A DNA stretch of 64,000 bases from Pinus tabuliformis (lineage: Eukaryota > Streptophyta > Pinopsida > Pinales > Pinaceae). Below, piece after piece: positions 23,767-34,509 of this stretch. Positions within the stretch are counted from its first letter, which is position 1. Each line of letters opens with the position of its first letter. The position numbers and the translations under genes are program-made. A model generated the notes under the pieces. It did not search any database. It saw only the letters and a list, made by a program, of their open reading frames with translations, and had not been told where the DNA came from. The stretch lies in contig CM062817.1 in NCBI GenBank assembly GCA_031772625.1, forward strand, positions 887,454,184-887,518,183, given 5' to 3'.

Positions 23767-26700
23767 ATTGAAATCCGTTTCGGACTTCTGTGTCTTGGGA
23801 AACATGCAGATGGCCTCGCTAACCAATTTGATGTTGGAAGGCAGTCAACGCTTTAATGGCAGCAATTATAACATCTGGAAACAAAGAATGTTGACCATTG
23901 TTGAATATAGGCGTCTTGACCAGCCCGATTTGGGCAAAGAGCTCAGTCCTGGTACAGCTGGTACAGATCAAGATAAGTTTGATGATCGAAATCGAGAAGC
24001 TATTATGCTTCTCAAACTCTCTGTGACTGATGAATAGTTACCACAGATTCCTTCTGGCAAGACAGCTACCAAAATTTGGCAACATTTGAAGGAATTGCAC
24101 AAGATATCCGACAAGAGCAAAGCTTTCCTTCTAAAGAATCAGTTGTTCTCCATGATGATGGACGAACGCATGTCTTTACAAGAACATCTTAACAAGATTA
24201 AAGACATTCGAGATCAGCTCAAAGCCATTGGTTGGACCATGGAGGAAGAAGATATGGTAGTCATCACTCTGAAAAGTCTACCAAAACCTTATGAGCACGT
24301 CATAGAAACACTCAACATTACCTCCACTAATGTTGATTTGAAGTTTCCGGAGTTATGCACCAAACTCCTATAGCAGGATCGTTGGAAACCGCAGTTTGGT
24401 AGTGGTGCTTCATCAGCCTCCTCAGAAAATGCTTTTGCTGCCAAATATCAGCAGAAAGGTTATTCTCAGCCTTCTAATCCTGCTAAGAAGAAAAATGTGT
24501 AGTGTAATTACTGTCACAAGTTCGGCAACATGAAGAAAGATTGCCAACAGAGGATTGCTTCTAAAGAGAAGAAGCAGGGAGGGTCTCATTAGAAAGCGAA
24601 TGTTGCAGAACATTCTGAGCAGCAGGAATCTGTCTTTTACGCCTTTATGGCTAAGAGGACCTCAGATCATGCACAGTCTTCTGCCTGGTACATTGACTCT
24701 GGTGCATCACGTCATTTCTCTCATAGGCGTGACTAGTTTACTAACTTCTCATCTTTTAGTGATTCCGTGGTATTCGGCGGAGGTGAGTACACAGTGGTTG
24801 GCAGAGGTACAGTTCAAATCCAGTCTGGACTCTAATGGGCACACACTCATCTTCCTGAATGTGTACTATGTTTCTGGTATGGAAATTAATCTGTTGTCTA
24901 TCAGCCAGATTATGAGGAACTCTCCTCAGCTCGATGTGGTGTTCAGTGCGCAAAAGTGCTCCATTATTGATAGGGAAACTCATCTTATGGTTGTTGTTGG
25001 CCTAGAAGATCATGGTCTCTACAGGCTTCTTGACATTGGTGATTCTCCAGAAGTGGCTCTAGCAGCTCATGTTTCTCCCATCAGCACTCTGTGGCATCAG
25101 AGATATGGGCATCTAAACATTCAGTATCTCTCTTAACTATCTCGGGAGGGACTTGTGTCAAGGTTACCTGATATCCAGACTCAGCAGTTGGGAGTGTGCG
25201 ACACCTATCAAGCTGGCAAGCAACATCGGTCTTCCTTCAAGGATGGAGAATCATGGCGCGCATCTAAGGTACTCTAGTTAATTCATGTTGATATTTGTGG
25301 TCCTATGAATACATCTTCAATTACTGGTTGCAAATATTTTTTGCTTATTGTAGATGATTTCAGTAGAAAGATGTGGGTGTACTTTATAAAACATAAATCT
25401 GATGTATTTAGTATCTTTTAGAAGTTTAAGTCCTTAGTTGAAAAAGAGTCTGGCTGTAATATCATAACTCTTAGGACAGATAACGGGGGGGAATTTTGTT
25501 CTTCTGCTTTCTCCAACTTCTGTGATACCCATGGCATCAAATGCCAGTTAACTACACCCTACACTCCTCAACAAAATAGTGTTGTCGAACATCGCAACCA
25601 TACGGTTGTTGAAATGGCTCGTTCCATGTTACAACAAAAGAGTGTTCCGAACAAATTTTGGGCTGAAGCAGTGTTTACTGTTGTCTATCTTCTTAACCGA
25701 TCACCTACTTAGGCTGTTAAGGGGAAGACTCCAGAAGAGGTTTGGTCTGGCCGTAAGCCTAAGATCAGTCACCTCAAAGTGTTTGGATCGGTTGCATATG
25801 TATGGATTCCAACTGCTAAGCGCTCTAAGTTGGATTCCAAAAGTCAAAAACTCATGATGACATGGTACAGTGATCACCACAAGGCCTCTAGGCTGATAGA
25901 TTTAGACACTGATCATCTTATCTTCAGTCAGGACGTAGTATTTGATGAAGACAGAGGGTTCTTTCAGTCCCCTCCTTTTGAGCAGTGTTCTGAGGATCAG
26001 CCTCACAGTGTTCTTCTTCCGTTAGGTCCACCTGATGGGAGGGATGATGCAGCATCAGTATTTGATAATGCACTACCTGAGCTCGCTCCGGAAAATAATC
26101 CTCCTCTCACTGCTCCTATTATTCCTGAGCCTCCTCCAACTACTCTAGATATTGGTTCTTCTACTCTCTGGCCTAAATGGTGATCTCCGGGATAATGAGC
26201 TCCTTGAAGGTAGAACTTCCAGAAATAAGAGCAAACAACAGCCTACAATAAATTTTGCTCTTATGGCTAACCTACACAGTGTTTTTGAGCCTCAAACCTA
26301 TTCAGAGGCTAAGGGTATACCTGAGTGGGAACAGGCTATGGATGCTGAATTCCAGAGTTGTCAGAAGAATCACACTTGGACCCTTTCTGATCTTCCTGCA
26401 AGGAAGAAGCCCATTAGCTGCAAATGGGTGTATAAAGTGAAATACAAAGCTGACGGAACCCTAGACAAGTATAAGGCTCGCCTTGTTGCTCGAGGGTTCT
26501 CACAAAAGGAAGGCATAGACTATGAGGAGACCTTTGCTCCTACAACCAAGATGAGTACCATACGGCTCGTCCTTGCCTTAGCGGCTCAGTTCAGTTGGAA
26601 AGTCCATCAGATGGATGTAAAGAGTGCTTTTCTGAATGGTGACTTACAGGAAGAAGTCTACATGACGTAGCCTCTAGGATTGAAGGTTGCCGATCAAGAA

Positions 26701-27659
26701 CATAAAGTCTGTAGATTAGTTAAAGCACTCTAAGGTCTGAAACAAGCCCCTCGGGCTTGGTACATGAAAATTGATAAGTACCTAACAGATCATGGTTTTC
26801 AGCAGAGTCCATCTGATGCAAACCTGTATATCAAACATACTGGTGATGATATTCTGTTTGTGGTTGTCTATGTGGATGACCTTATCATTACTGGCAGTTC
26901 AGCACCTTTGATCCATGGGATCAAACAGGATTTGTGCAGCACTTTTGATATGACAGATTTGGGACTTCTTCATTACTGTTTAGGGATTGAAGTCTGGCAG
27001 ATTGAGAAATACATCTTTCTCTCTTAGTCCAAGTATGCCAAAAATCTTGTGGACAGGTTTAGAATGCAGGATTGCAAACCTACCATGACTCCTATGGAAC
27101 CAGGGCTCAAACTTTCAGCTCAGTCATCTTCACCACTTGTGGATGAAACTTTATTCAGGCAATTAGTGGGTAGCCTCATCTACCTTACTGCCACTAGACC
27201 TGATATCAATTTTGCAGTGAGCTACATTTCACGCTTCATGTCTGCTCCTAACGCTAATCATTGGATAGCAGCGAAGCATGTGCTGCGTTATGTGAGTGGC
27301 ACTCCTGATTATGGACTTCTACACACTCGGAGTTTAGATCCTACACTCAGTGGTTACACAGATTCCAACTGGGCAGGTTCAGTTGATGACCGTAAATCTA
27401 CAGCTGGGTATGTGCTTAGTCTAGGATCCGGTGTTGTCACATGGACTAGTAAGAAGCAGCAGGCAATGGCTCTCTCCTTGACAGAAGTAGAGTATCAGGG
27501 AGCAGTTAAGGCATCTTGTGAGGCAGTTTGGCTTCGACGTATGCTTGCGGATATGCATGTTTCCCAGGTAGGTCCTACTCCCTTGTTCTATGATAATCAG
27601 GGAGTGCTCAAACTAGACAAGAATCCAGTCTTCCATGAACGAACAGAGCATGTTGAAAC

Positions 27660-27793
27660 CAATGTTCCACCAAGACTCTGGGACGGGGAGACGCGGGTGC
27701 GGGGAGATGCACAAAGGGGACGTGTGGGAGTACCCTCAAATTTTAGGGAAATTTGGGGGGGGGGGGGGGGACGTTGGAGTATATAATTTTTTT

Positions 27794-27845
<52 letters not shown>

Positions 27846-29021
27846 AATTCATATTCTATAATGAAAACATAAATACAATAATACATACATATTTGAATTA
27901 AATAATGAAATACATTGATCCATACTCATCATCCTTACTAATACATACATGATTCATCTATAGACCATGAGATTCAATAATGAAATACCGTGATCCATAT
28001 TCATTATTCATTATTCACCATTCTAGAATCTACATTGATTTAAAAATTAAATCCATCATTCTAGATTCTAAATTGATTTGAAATTTAAATTCATCATTCA
28101 TCATTCTAGAATCTAATTAGTACTAAGAAAAATAGACTATAATAGATATTACATGATTCATCCATAGACCACGAGATTCAATAATGAAATACTCTGATCC
28201 ATATTCATTATTCATTATTCACCATTCTAGAATCTACATTGATTTAAAAATTAAATTCATCATTCTAGATTCTAAATTGATTTGAAATTTAAATTCATCA
28301 TTCATCATTCTAGAACCTAATTAGTACTAAGAAAAATGGACTATAATAGATATTGAACTCTAAAGTCTGGAATAGTAAATTGATATAGCTAAAACTCAAA
28401 AACAGTGGAGTGATGAGTCTAAAGGTCACTTTAAAATACACAGAGGGCTTGGTGCTCTTGATTAAATACTAATTCCATACCCTTGTACATGACAAAATGC
28501 AATGGAAACATTGCAATCCATCAAATCCTGAATTCTTGAAAAACTATTAAGTTTGCTGGATTTTGAGTGACATCTAAAATTATACTTTCTCCATATGAAA
28601 TCCAATGAGGTCGGAACCACTCTCAAATATCCTGAGTCATTTCATGGTAATGTTAAAAATTTAAGTAAAAGGATGAAAATGAAAGATAAAGGAGAATGTC
28701 ACTTTTACTTTAAGAATTTAACATTACCATGAATTGCATAGAATTAGTAGGGAAATATGGTCAAATACTAGGTTTTCCCTGTCATAAATTATTGTTTACA
28801 AGCAAATTTAAGGGGGGACGCATAGCCCATTTCGAGGGGGGATGCCCCTTTTGGGGAGTCACGTCCCCCACACTGGGGAAATGTACCCCTCTGCGTCTCC
28901 CCGCATCTCCCCAAAAGGGGGACGTGGGGAAACGTTTCCCCAGACGTCCCCCGTCCCAGGTGCGTGGAGTGCGAAGGGTGCGCACACCCAACCCTGGGGG
29001 ACGTGTCCCGGTGGAACACTG
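27660..29021. mobile_element. Non-autonomous hAT element inside Copia
   Basis: The 1362-bp insert is flanked by a perfect 8-bp TSD, gttgaaac (27652-27659 and 29022-29029). The ends are inverted: CAATGTTCCACCAAGAC on the left and, on the opposite strand, CAGTGTTCCACCGGGAC on the right. No transposase is present. Both ends carry dense G-rich subterminal repeats built on GGGGACG, GGGGAGACG and GGGGAGATG. The interior is AT-rich with a G16 run (27755-27770), a TA tract (about 27802-27842) and two near-identical direct-repeat blocks of about 190 bp (27.94-28.13 and 28.15-28.34 kb). It interrupts the RNase H part of the host Copia, so it is younger than that element. Confidence 0.88.
27940..28345 (+). 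repeat. Tandem duplication of about 190 bp inside the hAT
   Basis: The blocks starting catgattcatctatagacca (here read from 27947) and its counterpart from about 28152 are repeated almost base for base, including tcattattcaccattctagaa and attagtactaagaaaaat. Divergence is a few percent. It is a local duplication within the non-autonomous element. Confidence 0.8.
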
Positions 29022-29198
29022 GTTGAAACCCATTGTCACTACATTCGACAACTTGTTGAAGACAGATCCATTCAGTTGTTGTATGTTCCCACAACTGAGC
29101 AACCAGCAGACATCTTCACCAAGCCCCTTGGTCCTGATAAGTTTGTAAAATGCAGAGGGTCTATAGGTGTTGTAAATAGATTGAGCATTAAGGGAGGG

Positions 29199-29396
29199 TA
29201 TTAGAATAATGCTATTTTTAGTGTTTAATGCTCATTTATGTAGATAAGATCGTCTGTGATTTTATTAACAATTTCTTATTAGAAACTTACTGTTTCTATT
29301 TTCTTAGTAGAAACTCGTTGTTTCTGTAAATACTTTTTGTATTATTTATTGAGCTTCATTGCTCATTGTAAATCAATTCAATTCATTCATTGATTA
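29199..29396 (+). repeat. 3' LTR of the older Copia
   Basis: 198 bp with the same TA...TA termini. It differs from the 5' LTR by about seven substitutions and two single-base length changes in T runs. Confidence 0.9.
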
Positions 29397-29401
29397 TCAA
29401 C

Positions 29402-30196
29402 TTGTCAGGGCCAAGTTCTGGGCCCTGCCCAGGTATAAGGACGTATAGTGCCAAGTCCTAGAGAACCAATGGTCAGTTGAACTTTGAGAAGGGAGTTGGA
29501 ATATGGGGCTCATAATGTAAGATGGATAGTGGTAAGTATGGAATAGAGAGAGATGTGACTACACTATCTCAATCGGGGTTTCCTAAGTAGTGCCCTTCCT
29601 ATACCCATTGGGCCATTAAGGGAGGTCCCACTGGACTAGAATGAAAGATTAAAACCCATTTAAGGCAAGGGAACAAGATGATAGTCAAAACCCCTCTTCC
29701 TTCTAGGTTACCCCATAGTCCATGCCAAATGTCCAAAATACAAACAAACAAGAGCACCCAAGTGCAAAACGAATAAAGTACCTTTTGATCGAAAGCCCTC
29801 TTACAACGTGTGCTCTTACCAAATGGGTGAGGCAACATATGAATGATGCAAGTGGCGGAGACATGAATGGCACATTATTATTGGCTACTAATGGCTGTTA
29901 GGGGTTGTAGGCTAGCCGGCTAGAAGAAATGGTAGAAGAAAAAATATTCTATAGGGTCACCCACTTTTGGTGAACACGTACAACATGATCACAACAATTA
30001 TTATTTGTCAGTAATCAACATTACTAAGTATGTGCTTTTCATAACTTGATTATGAATGGTGGATTCAAATCTATCATTTCATGTCATTTTCTTAAGGATA
30101 TTTTTAGAAAATTCAAGGAATTTTGGAGTAGAATCAATTGCCATTCACTACGGGAAGTAATAAAAGTATATTAAAGGCCACTGCAAGATAAATAAT
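29402..30196. other. Unassigned non-coding sequence
   Basis: Right flank of the older Copia, continuing the sequence seen before 22298. No gene or recognised repeat boundary was found. The minus-strand open frame at 29599-29838 has no recognisable features. Confidence 0.45.
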
Positions 30197-30204
30197 TGTT
30201 GAAG

Positions 30205-31369
30205 CAGGGTTGTGGGGGAGCGCTCAACCCTCTTTAATCTTCATTTTCATCCTTAACCTTAATTTTCATCCTTTTACTTAAATTTTTAACATTACCATGA
30301 AATGACTCAAGATGTTTGAGAGTGGTTCCGACCTCATTGGATTTCATATGGAGAAAGTAGAATTTTAGATTTCATTCAAAATCCAGTAGACTTATCGGTT
30401 TTTCAGGATTTCAGGATTGGGGGATTGCAATGTTTCCATTAAATTTTGTCATGTATTAGGGTATGGAACCCGTATTTAATCAAAAGCACCAATCCCTCTA
30501 TGTACCTTGATGTTAGTGACATTGGTTGTCGAACTCCTATATCATGACCCTCCTAAAAATGTACGATCACTCAAACAAAATCTTGACTTGACATGCTATG
30601 TTTTTACTATCTTATGTTAATGCTTAGAGGGTGATATTAATGACAAAGATCCCTATACAGATATAGAGGTAATAACAAAGATACCTCTAGATATTAATGC
30701 TTAGAGGGTGATATTAATGACAAAGACCCTGATTTTCCAACAAGACTAAAAAATTAGACATTTCTCGTGGTGGCAAGAGGCCCAAGCATAAGCGATAGAT
30801 AATAGATTTACTTGTCTTTTCTAGTTTCTAGTAGTTTCTATAACTATTGACTCTTTCATATTTATAATGATTCTTTTTTAAACAATATATGACAATTTAT
30901 GTTTGAATAACTCATTAGTAATGAATTATGAATATGATGCTTCATGAAAGTTGAAAGTTTCATTTCATTTCATTTTATAACATTTCATTTCATGTTAAAT
31001 ACTATTTGTTGTAATGGTTACACTTAGCTTACAAGTACAACTTTGGCGATCAATGATGATAAATGTTATATATTGAATTTTGAAAGCTTGAAACTTTAAG
31101 ATTGATGAATCATGAGACTCAATATGTTGTGGACGTGGTTGATGAAGATTATAACTTCTAGATAATTGTTGTTATATGATTCAAACTATGTTTTTTTATG
31201 TTTTTTATATCTAATTCATCATTTTACATGTTTTTGTTGACCTAATGTATCAAAATATAAAAAAATATATATATTATATAAAAAACGCTCTGGGATTCGC
31301 TCCCAAACCAGGAGCTTCTGAAAATGTCGCTCCCGCACCCGTTTTTGCTCCCACTCCCAAGTAACACTG
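30205..31369. mobile_element. Second non-autonomous hAT element
   Basis: 1165 bp with a perfect 8-bp TSD, tgttgaag (30197-30204 and 31370-31377). Its ends are CAGGGTTGTGGGGGAGCG on the left and, on the opposite strand, CAGTGTTACTTGGGAGTG on the right, a short imperfect TIR of the CAG.GTT type. Subterminal GGGAGCG words (or CGCTCCC) recur at both ends, most densely at 31.29-31.36 kb. No transposase is encoded. About 240 bp at 30.26-30.50 kb match the element at 27660-29021 in inverted orientation, so the two are related. Confidence 0.82.
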
Positions 31370-31377
31370 TGTTGAAG

Positions 31378-32313
31378 AATCGCTTTCAATAGGCAATGAA
31401 GAGTTTAAAAATTAAATTAATGCTAAGATTAGGTCAGAAAATCTACTAGGAAGCTCACGTCCTTCAGAGTATGAACTCACTAAAACATGGGAGTAAAGTT
31501 GGCTATCCAGCTAAACTTCGCTTTTCTCTTAGACAAATATGAAGTGCTAAATAGAAAGTAGTTCTCATAAATTATCCCTTTGTCTTCCTTTACACTTCGT
31601 AGAGTTTTTTATCTTCTAAAAATTTACTGTTCCCTACCTCACTTTTTGTCCAACCGATCAACCCAGAAAAATAATCAATCTCTTGCAGTGAGAGCAATTT
31701 GATTTTACTCAATAAACATCAGAGTATGTGCAACTTGGCTATAAAATTAGTATAAATCATTCCTCTCAAATGTAGTAAAGCAGTTCAGCATCTGAAGGTT
31801 TAATTTGTAAATCTTTTTGCTTTAAGTCATTCCTCTCAAAACTACTAATGCAAGACGCTGTAAAGCTGTTCAGTATCTCAAGATTTAATTTGTAAATAAG
31901 TTTTTCATCCTCCCAAAATAATAATGCAGTTCAGCGTCTTGAGATTTTAATTTTGAAGCTTAAAAATAAAATTATTCCAGGTTGTCTATTGAACGATGTT
32001 AAATAAAATACAAAAGGAAAACAAAGCATGTTCAATATCAAGTTATCAACAAGGTTATGCAGATCAATATTCCTGCTAGCTGGTTACATCCACCTTTGGC
32101 ATTCAGGCATGTTGTTTTTGAAACTGCAGTCGGTCTATTGCAGTGGGTCTATTGATTTGAGATCCTGGCTCAACAGTCTTATATAGCTAACAATTGGAAC
32201 AAGATCAAACATGGTATAGAGGAACATTGGTCTATGCTTAAGCACAAACTGGTATGTCTGCATTCTCCGACTCCTGAGGAGATAAGGTATAGTGTTTAAT
32301 TCATTTTTTCTTT
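31378..32313. other. Unassigned non-coding sequence
   Basis: No domain found. Short direct repeats occur near 31.77-31.95 kb (variants of cagttcagcatctgaagg and catcctcccaaaata). No gene call is supported. Confidence 0.4.
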
Positions 32314-32399
32314 TTAAATTCTTTTTGGGGCTAGAAAGACATTGAGAGAAAGAAGATATACAAATTCAGGAGAGAACTTGAGGTACAAGTGCGAGTGAG

Positions 32400-32660
32400 A
32401 GCAAGGAGAGAGAACCTGATCATCAGCACTTGCTGCTTTGGAGACAATTGCATAAGTCTGTACACAAAGTATTATTTTCAGGCCAACTTCCTGTAGATTG
32501 TTTGCGGTTCTATAAAGATAATAATCAGTAAATGACATAACTAAAGAAGAAATTGAATTGTAATACTCACACATGGCTTGACAAGTACATAAATAACACC
32601 AAAAGATGCTGCAAAATATGGAACCTACAAACACGACGACGTTATCCTGAAAAATGTTAG
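32400..32660 (-). other. Possible exon fragments of an unknown host gene
   Basis: On the minus strand there are two short open blocks with splice-like edges. One (about 32.57-32.65 kb) follows TTTTTCAG and ends before GTGAGTATT; one frame reads VPYFAASFGVIYVLVKPC, a hydrophobic stretch. The next (about 32.41-32.51 kb) follows an ATAG and ends at GATGATCAG followed by GTTCTC. The protein is not recognised and both could be chance, so no function is proposed. It is one of the few places in the window that does not look like transposon sequence. Confidence 0.2.
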
Positions 32661-32772
32661 AAAATACTAACATTAATAACAGTACTCTTGATCATCTATT
32701 CTTTTAAAGCGAATCGATATGTTGCATCTATAATATCTTCAACTGAACATTTTAAGTTTTACTTAAATAGTG

Positions 32773-32905
32773 AATATCCATTTACTAATTCATGTTCTCA
32801 TCAAGGGACGATAATTTAGAAATAGTCAATATCCATTTATTAATTCATGTTCTCATCAAGGGACGATTTAGAATTATGCTCTCATCCAGGGACGATATTT
32901 TAGAA
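32773..32905 (+). repeat. Short tandem repeat, unit about 52-55 bp
   Basis: The unit aatatccatttactaattc plus tgttctcatcaagggacga appears at 32773-32827 and 32828-32879. A partial third copy, ctctcatccagggacga, follows to about 32905. Confidence 0.8.
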
Positions 32906-33029
32906 CGATGTGTCTTGAACGTAAATTTAACTGCATTGAAAAACGTATTTGAGAAAGATGGATGCCAGGTTAAAAGTCACAAAGAAACCACGAAACTGGA
33001 TTAGTTGCCAAAGGATGGAGAATAGATGC

Positions 33030-33323
33030 CAATATATAGTTGTTTGTTCATGTGAAGAGACATGTCGTTTGGGCAGGCCGACTTGTCTTTCTGGAGGGCC
33101 AACTTGTAAAATTGGAGGGACAAATGAGGCTTTTCAAAAATTCAAATTTGCTTCTTTTACAAAGGTCATGAAGAACATGCCCTTTTACATTTTTCTTATG
33201 ACCAAAATAAAGCATGAAAAACATGGTAGAAAATAATAAATTTTTATTTTTTTGTTTTTAAGTAAAATACATATTGATACAATGACAATTATGAAGACTG
33301 GACCTAGTTACAATTCCAACACC
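33030..33323. repeat. Diverged LTR remnant related to the 52-61 kb element
   Basis: Word-level similarity to the LTRs at 52220-57102 and 60128-61451 runs in the same order: atatatagttgtttgt, ggcaggccgac, cttgtctttctggaggg, then attatgaagactggacctag near the end at 33323 (the LTRs have attatgaagaccgaacctag). The left edge is not resolved. It is probably a solo or truncated LTR of a related family. It looks older than the two full LTRs, because only scattered blocks survive. Confidence 0.45.
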
Positions 33324-33575
33324 TCTAACTTGTATTTTGCCAATTGAAACTTGTAAGTTGTTTCAACATATGCTTTCAGCTTGGCTTGTGTTGGGATGGA
33401 TGGGTATGTTTGCCTCTGAGTGAGTGGTTACCTTTTTCATGCTGGATGGAAGGCACTGTTGAAATCTAATTTCAACGCAGCCGTACGCTCCCCAAAACCG
33501 CCAGCAAAAACCACAAACCGGTTTAAAGATTTCTCGGACCGCCTACCTGCAGAGAATGGTTTTCGTACACAAGGG

Positions 33576-33639
33576 CCCGAGAAAATGTGGAGCCAACACG
33601 TGGTTCAGCCCTGACGTAACGCAACGTCATTTTCTCGGG
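33576..33639 (+). promoter_or_regulatory. LTR hairpin with G-box and TGACGT motifs
   Basis: cccgagaaaatg (33576-33587) pairs perfectly with cattttctcggg (33628-33639). The loop holds CACGTGG (33597-33603), a G-box/ABRE core, and TGACGTAA (33612-33619), an as-1/CRE-like core. Such motifs bind plant bZIP factors and often give stress-responsive LTR promoters. Activity here is inference. The same block is present in LTR2, LTR3 and LTR4. Confidence 0.5.
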
Positions 33640-34099
33640 GGTTAATGTTCAGCACTTGTTGGTCTTCCGATATTGCCCTCCACCGTCGGATGTGCTCCAC
33701 CTTCTTCAACCGTTGATTGCCCGAAGCTGCTCCAAACCTGCATACGACAAACATTAAATTCATAGCGTGGAGTAAATCAAAGTTTTGTTGACCATACGTT
33801 TAATTAATGAAATGTCATAGTGGTAGGTAGTATATTGAAGTTTTCATATATTGCACGTAAATCTTTTTTATGGAGGTATGGGCGCATATGCTCATTAATT
33901 AAGTTTCGTATGGGATATGGGCACGTTTTAATATTTTTTTATATTTACATACGGCATGTATTAAATGTGAAAACATATGTAATAAGTTTTTATGTTTTTG
34001 AGTGTGTTGACTTTTATTATGCATTGCACACGGGAGGTAAAATACATAGGTGTTCACAGCAACGAAAGATTGATCATGGTGCGGTAAAAGGAAAAACAC

Positions 34100-34395
34100 A
34101 CAGCAGTGTGTAAAAAGACAAAGAACCAGGTGATGTAATTTTTGGAGTAACGAAAAACCATGTGTGGTTTTTTTTGCACAGAAGTGCATAAAGAAAATGT
34201 TGCAGTGATTTTTGTAACTCTGTGTAAATTTCTTTTACAGCAGTAAACTTATGTAAATCCCTTTATTACAGCAGTAAGTTGTTTTTCACACCAGTGAATA
34301 TAAAAAAAAGGATTTTACAGTGGTAAATCTTTGTATCAGGTTTTAATGAACATAATGTTTTTATGGTGGTGAAATACTCTGTCTCTCAGTGAATT
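34100..34395 (+). repeat. Dispersed short motif array in LTR1
   Basis: About nine variants of a word close to ACAGYRGTRAA recur every 20-60 bp: cagcagtgtg, cacagaagtgca, tgcagtgat, acagcagtaaa (34238), acagcagtaag (34268), cacaccagtgaa (34287), acagtggtaaa (34317), atggtggtgaaa (34363) and ctcagtgaa. All four LTRs carry them. They may be enhancer-like repeats or RNA-level signals; the function is unknown. Confidence 0.55.
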
Positions 34396-34509
34396 TTTTT
34401 TAAGTCTTCTGTGCACAAAAGGATCCTGGAGAAAAGTAAAAACAGAGCATTGCCTCTGTGTGTTTGTTTATTTGGTTTTTGGTATTTTCCCCATCAAAAA
34501 TACCCAACA

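Larger units (their letters stand above)
22303..29396 (+). mobile_element. Older Copia LTR retrotransposon with a nested hAT
   Basis: LTRs of 196 bp (22303-22498) and 198 bp (29199-29396) are flanked by a perfect 5-bp TSD, tcaac (22298-22302 and 29397-29401). The primer-binding site tggtatcaaagc is at 22499-22510 and the polypurine tract aagggaggg abuts the 3' LTR. Parts in order: gag (from 23.8 kb), knuckle region, protease (DSGASRHFS), GAG-pre-integrase (STLWHQRYGHLN), integrase (25.3-25.9 kb), reverse transcriptase with VDD (26.3-27.0 kb) and RNase H (27.1-29.2 kb). About seven substitutions separate the LTRs, roughly 3.6%, so insertion is some millions of years old (about 1 to 8, depending on rate). 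It is broken, with about ten or more breaks, plus the hAT insertion at 27660-29021. Confidence 0.93.
33457..34509 (+). repeat. LTR1 of the array
   Basis: 1053 bp, starting TGTTGAAAT and ending ACCCAACA. Compared with LTR2, LTR3 and LTR4 it has about two substitutions and two homopolymer length differences, all in its last 300 bp. The first 750 bp are identical to the other LTRs. Confidence 0.95.

Noticed and set aside
28729-29204. Several overlapping open frames on both strands of 100-140 codons
   Set aside because: They arise from the GC-rich, stop-poor subterminal repeats of the non-autonomous hAT and from the adjoining Copia end. All frames being open at once is a composition effect.
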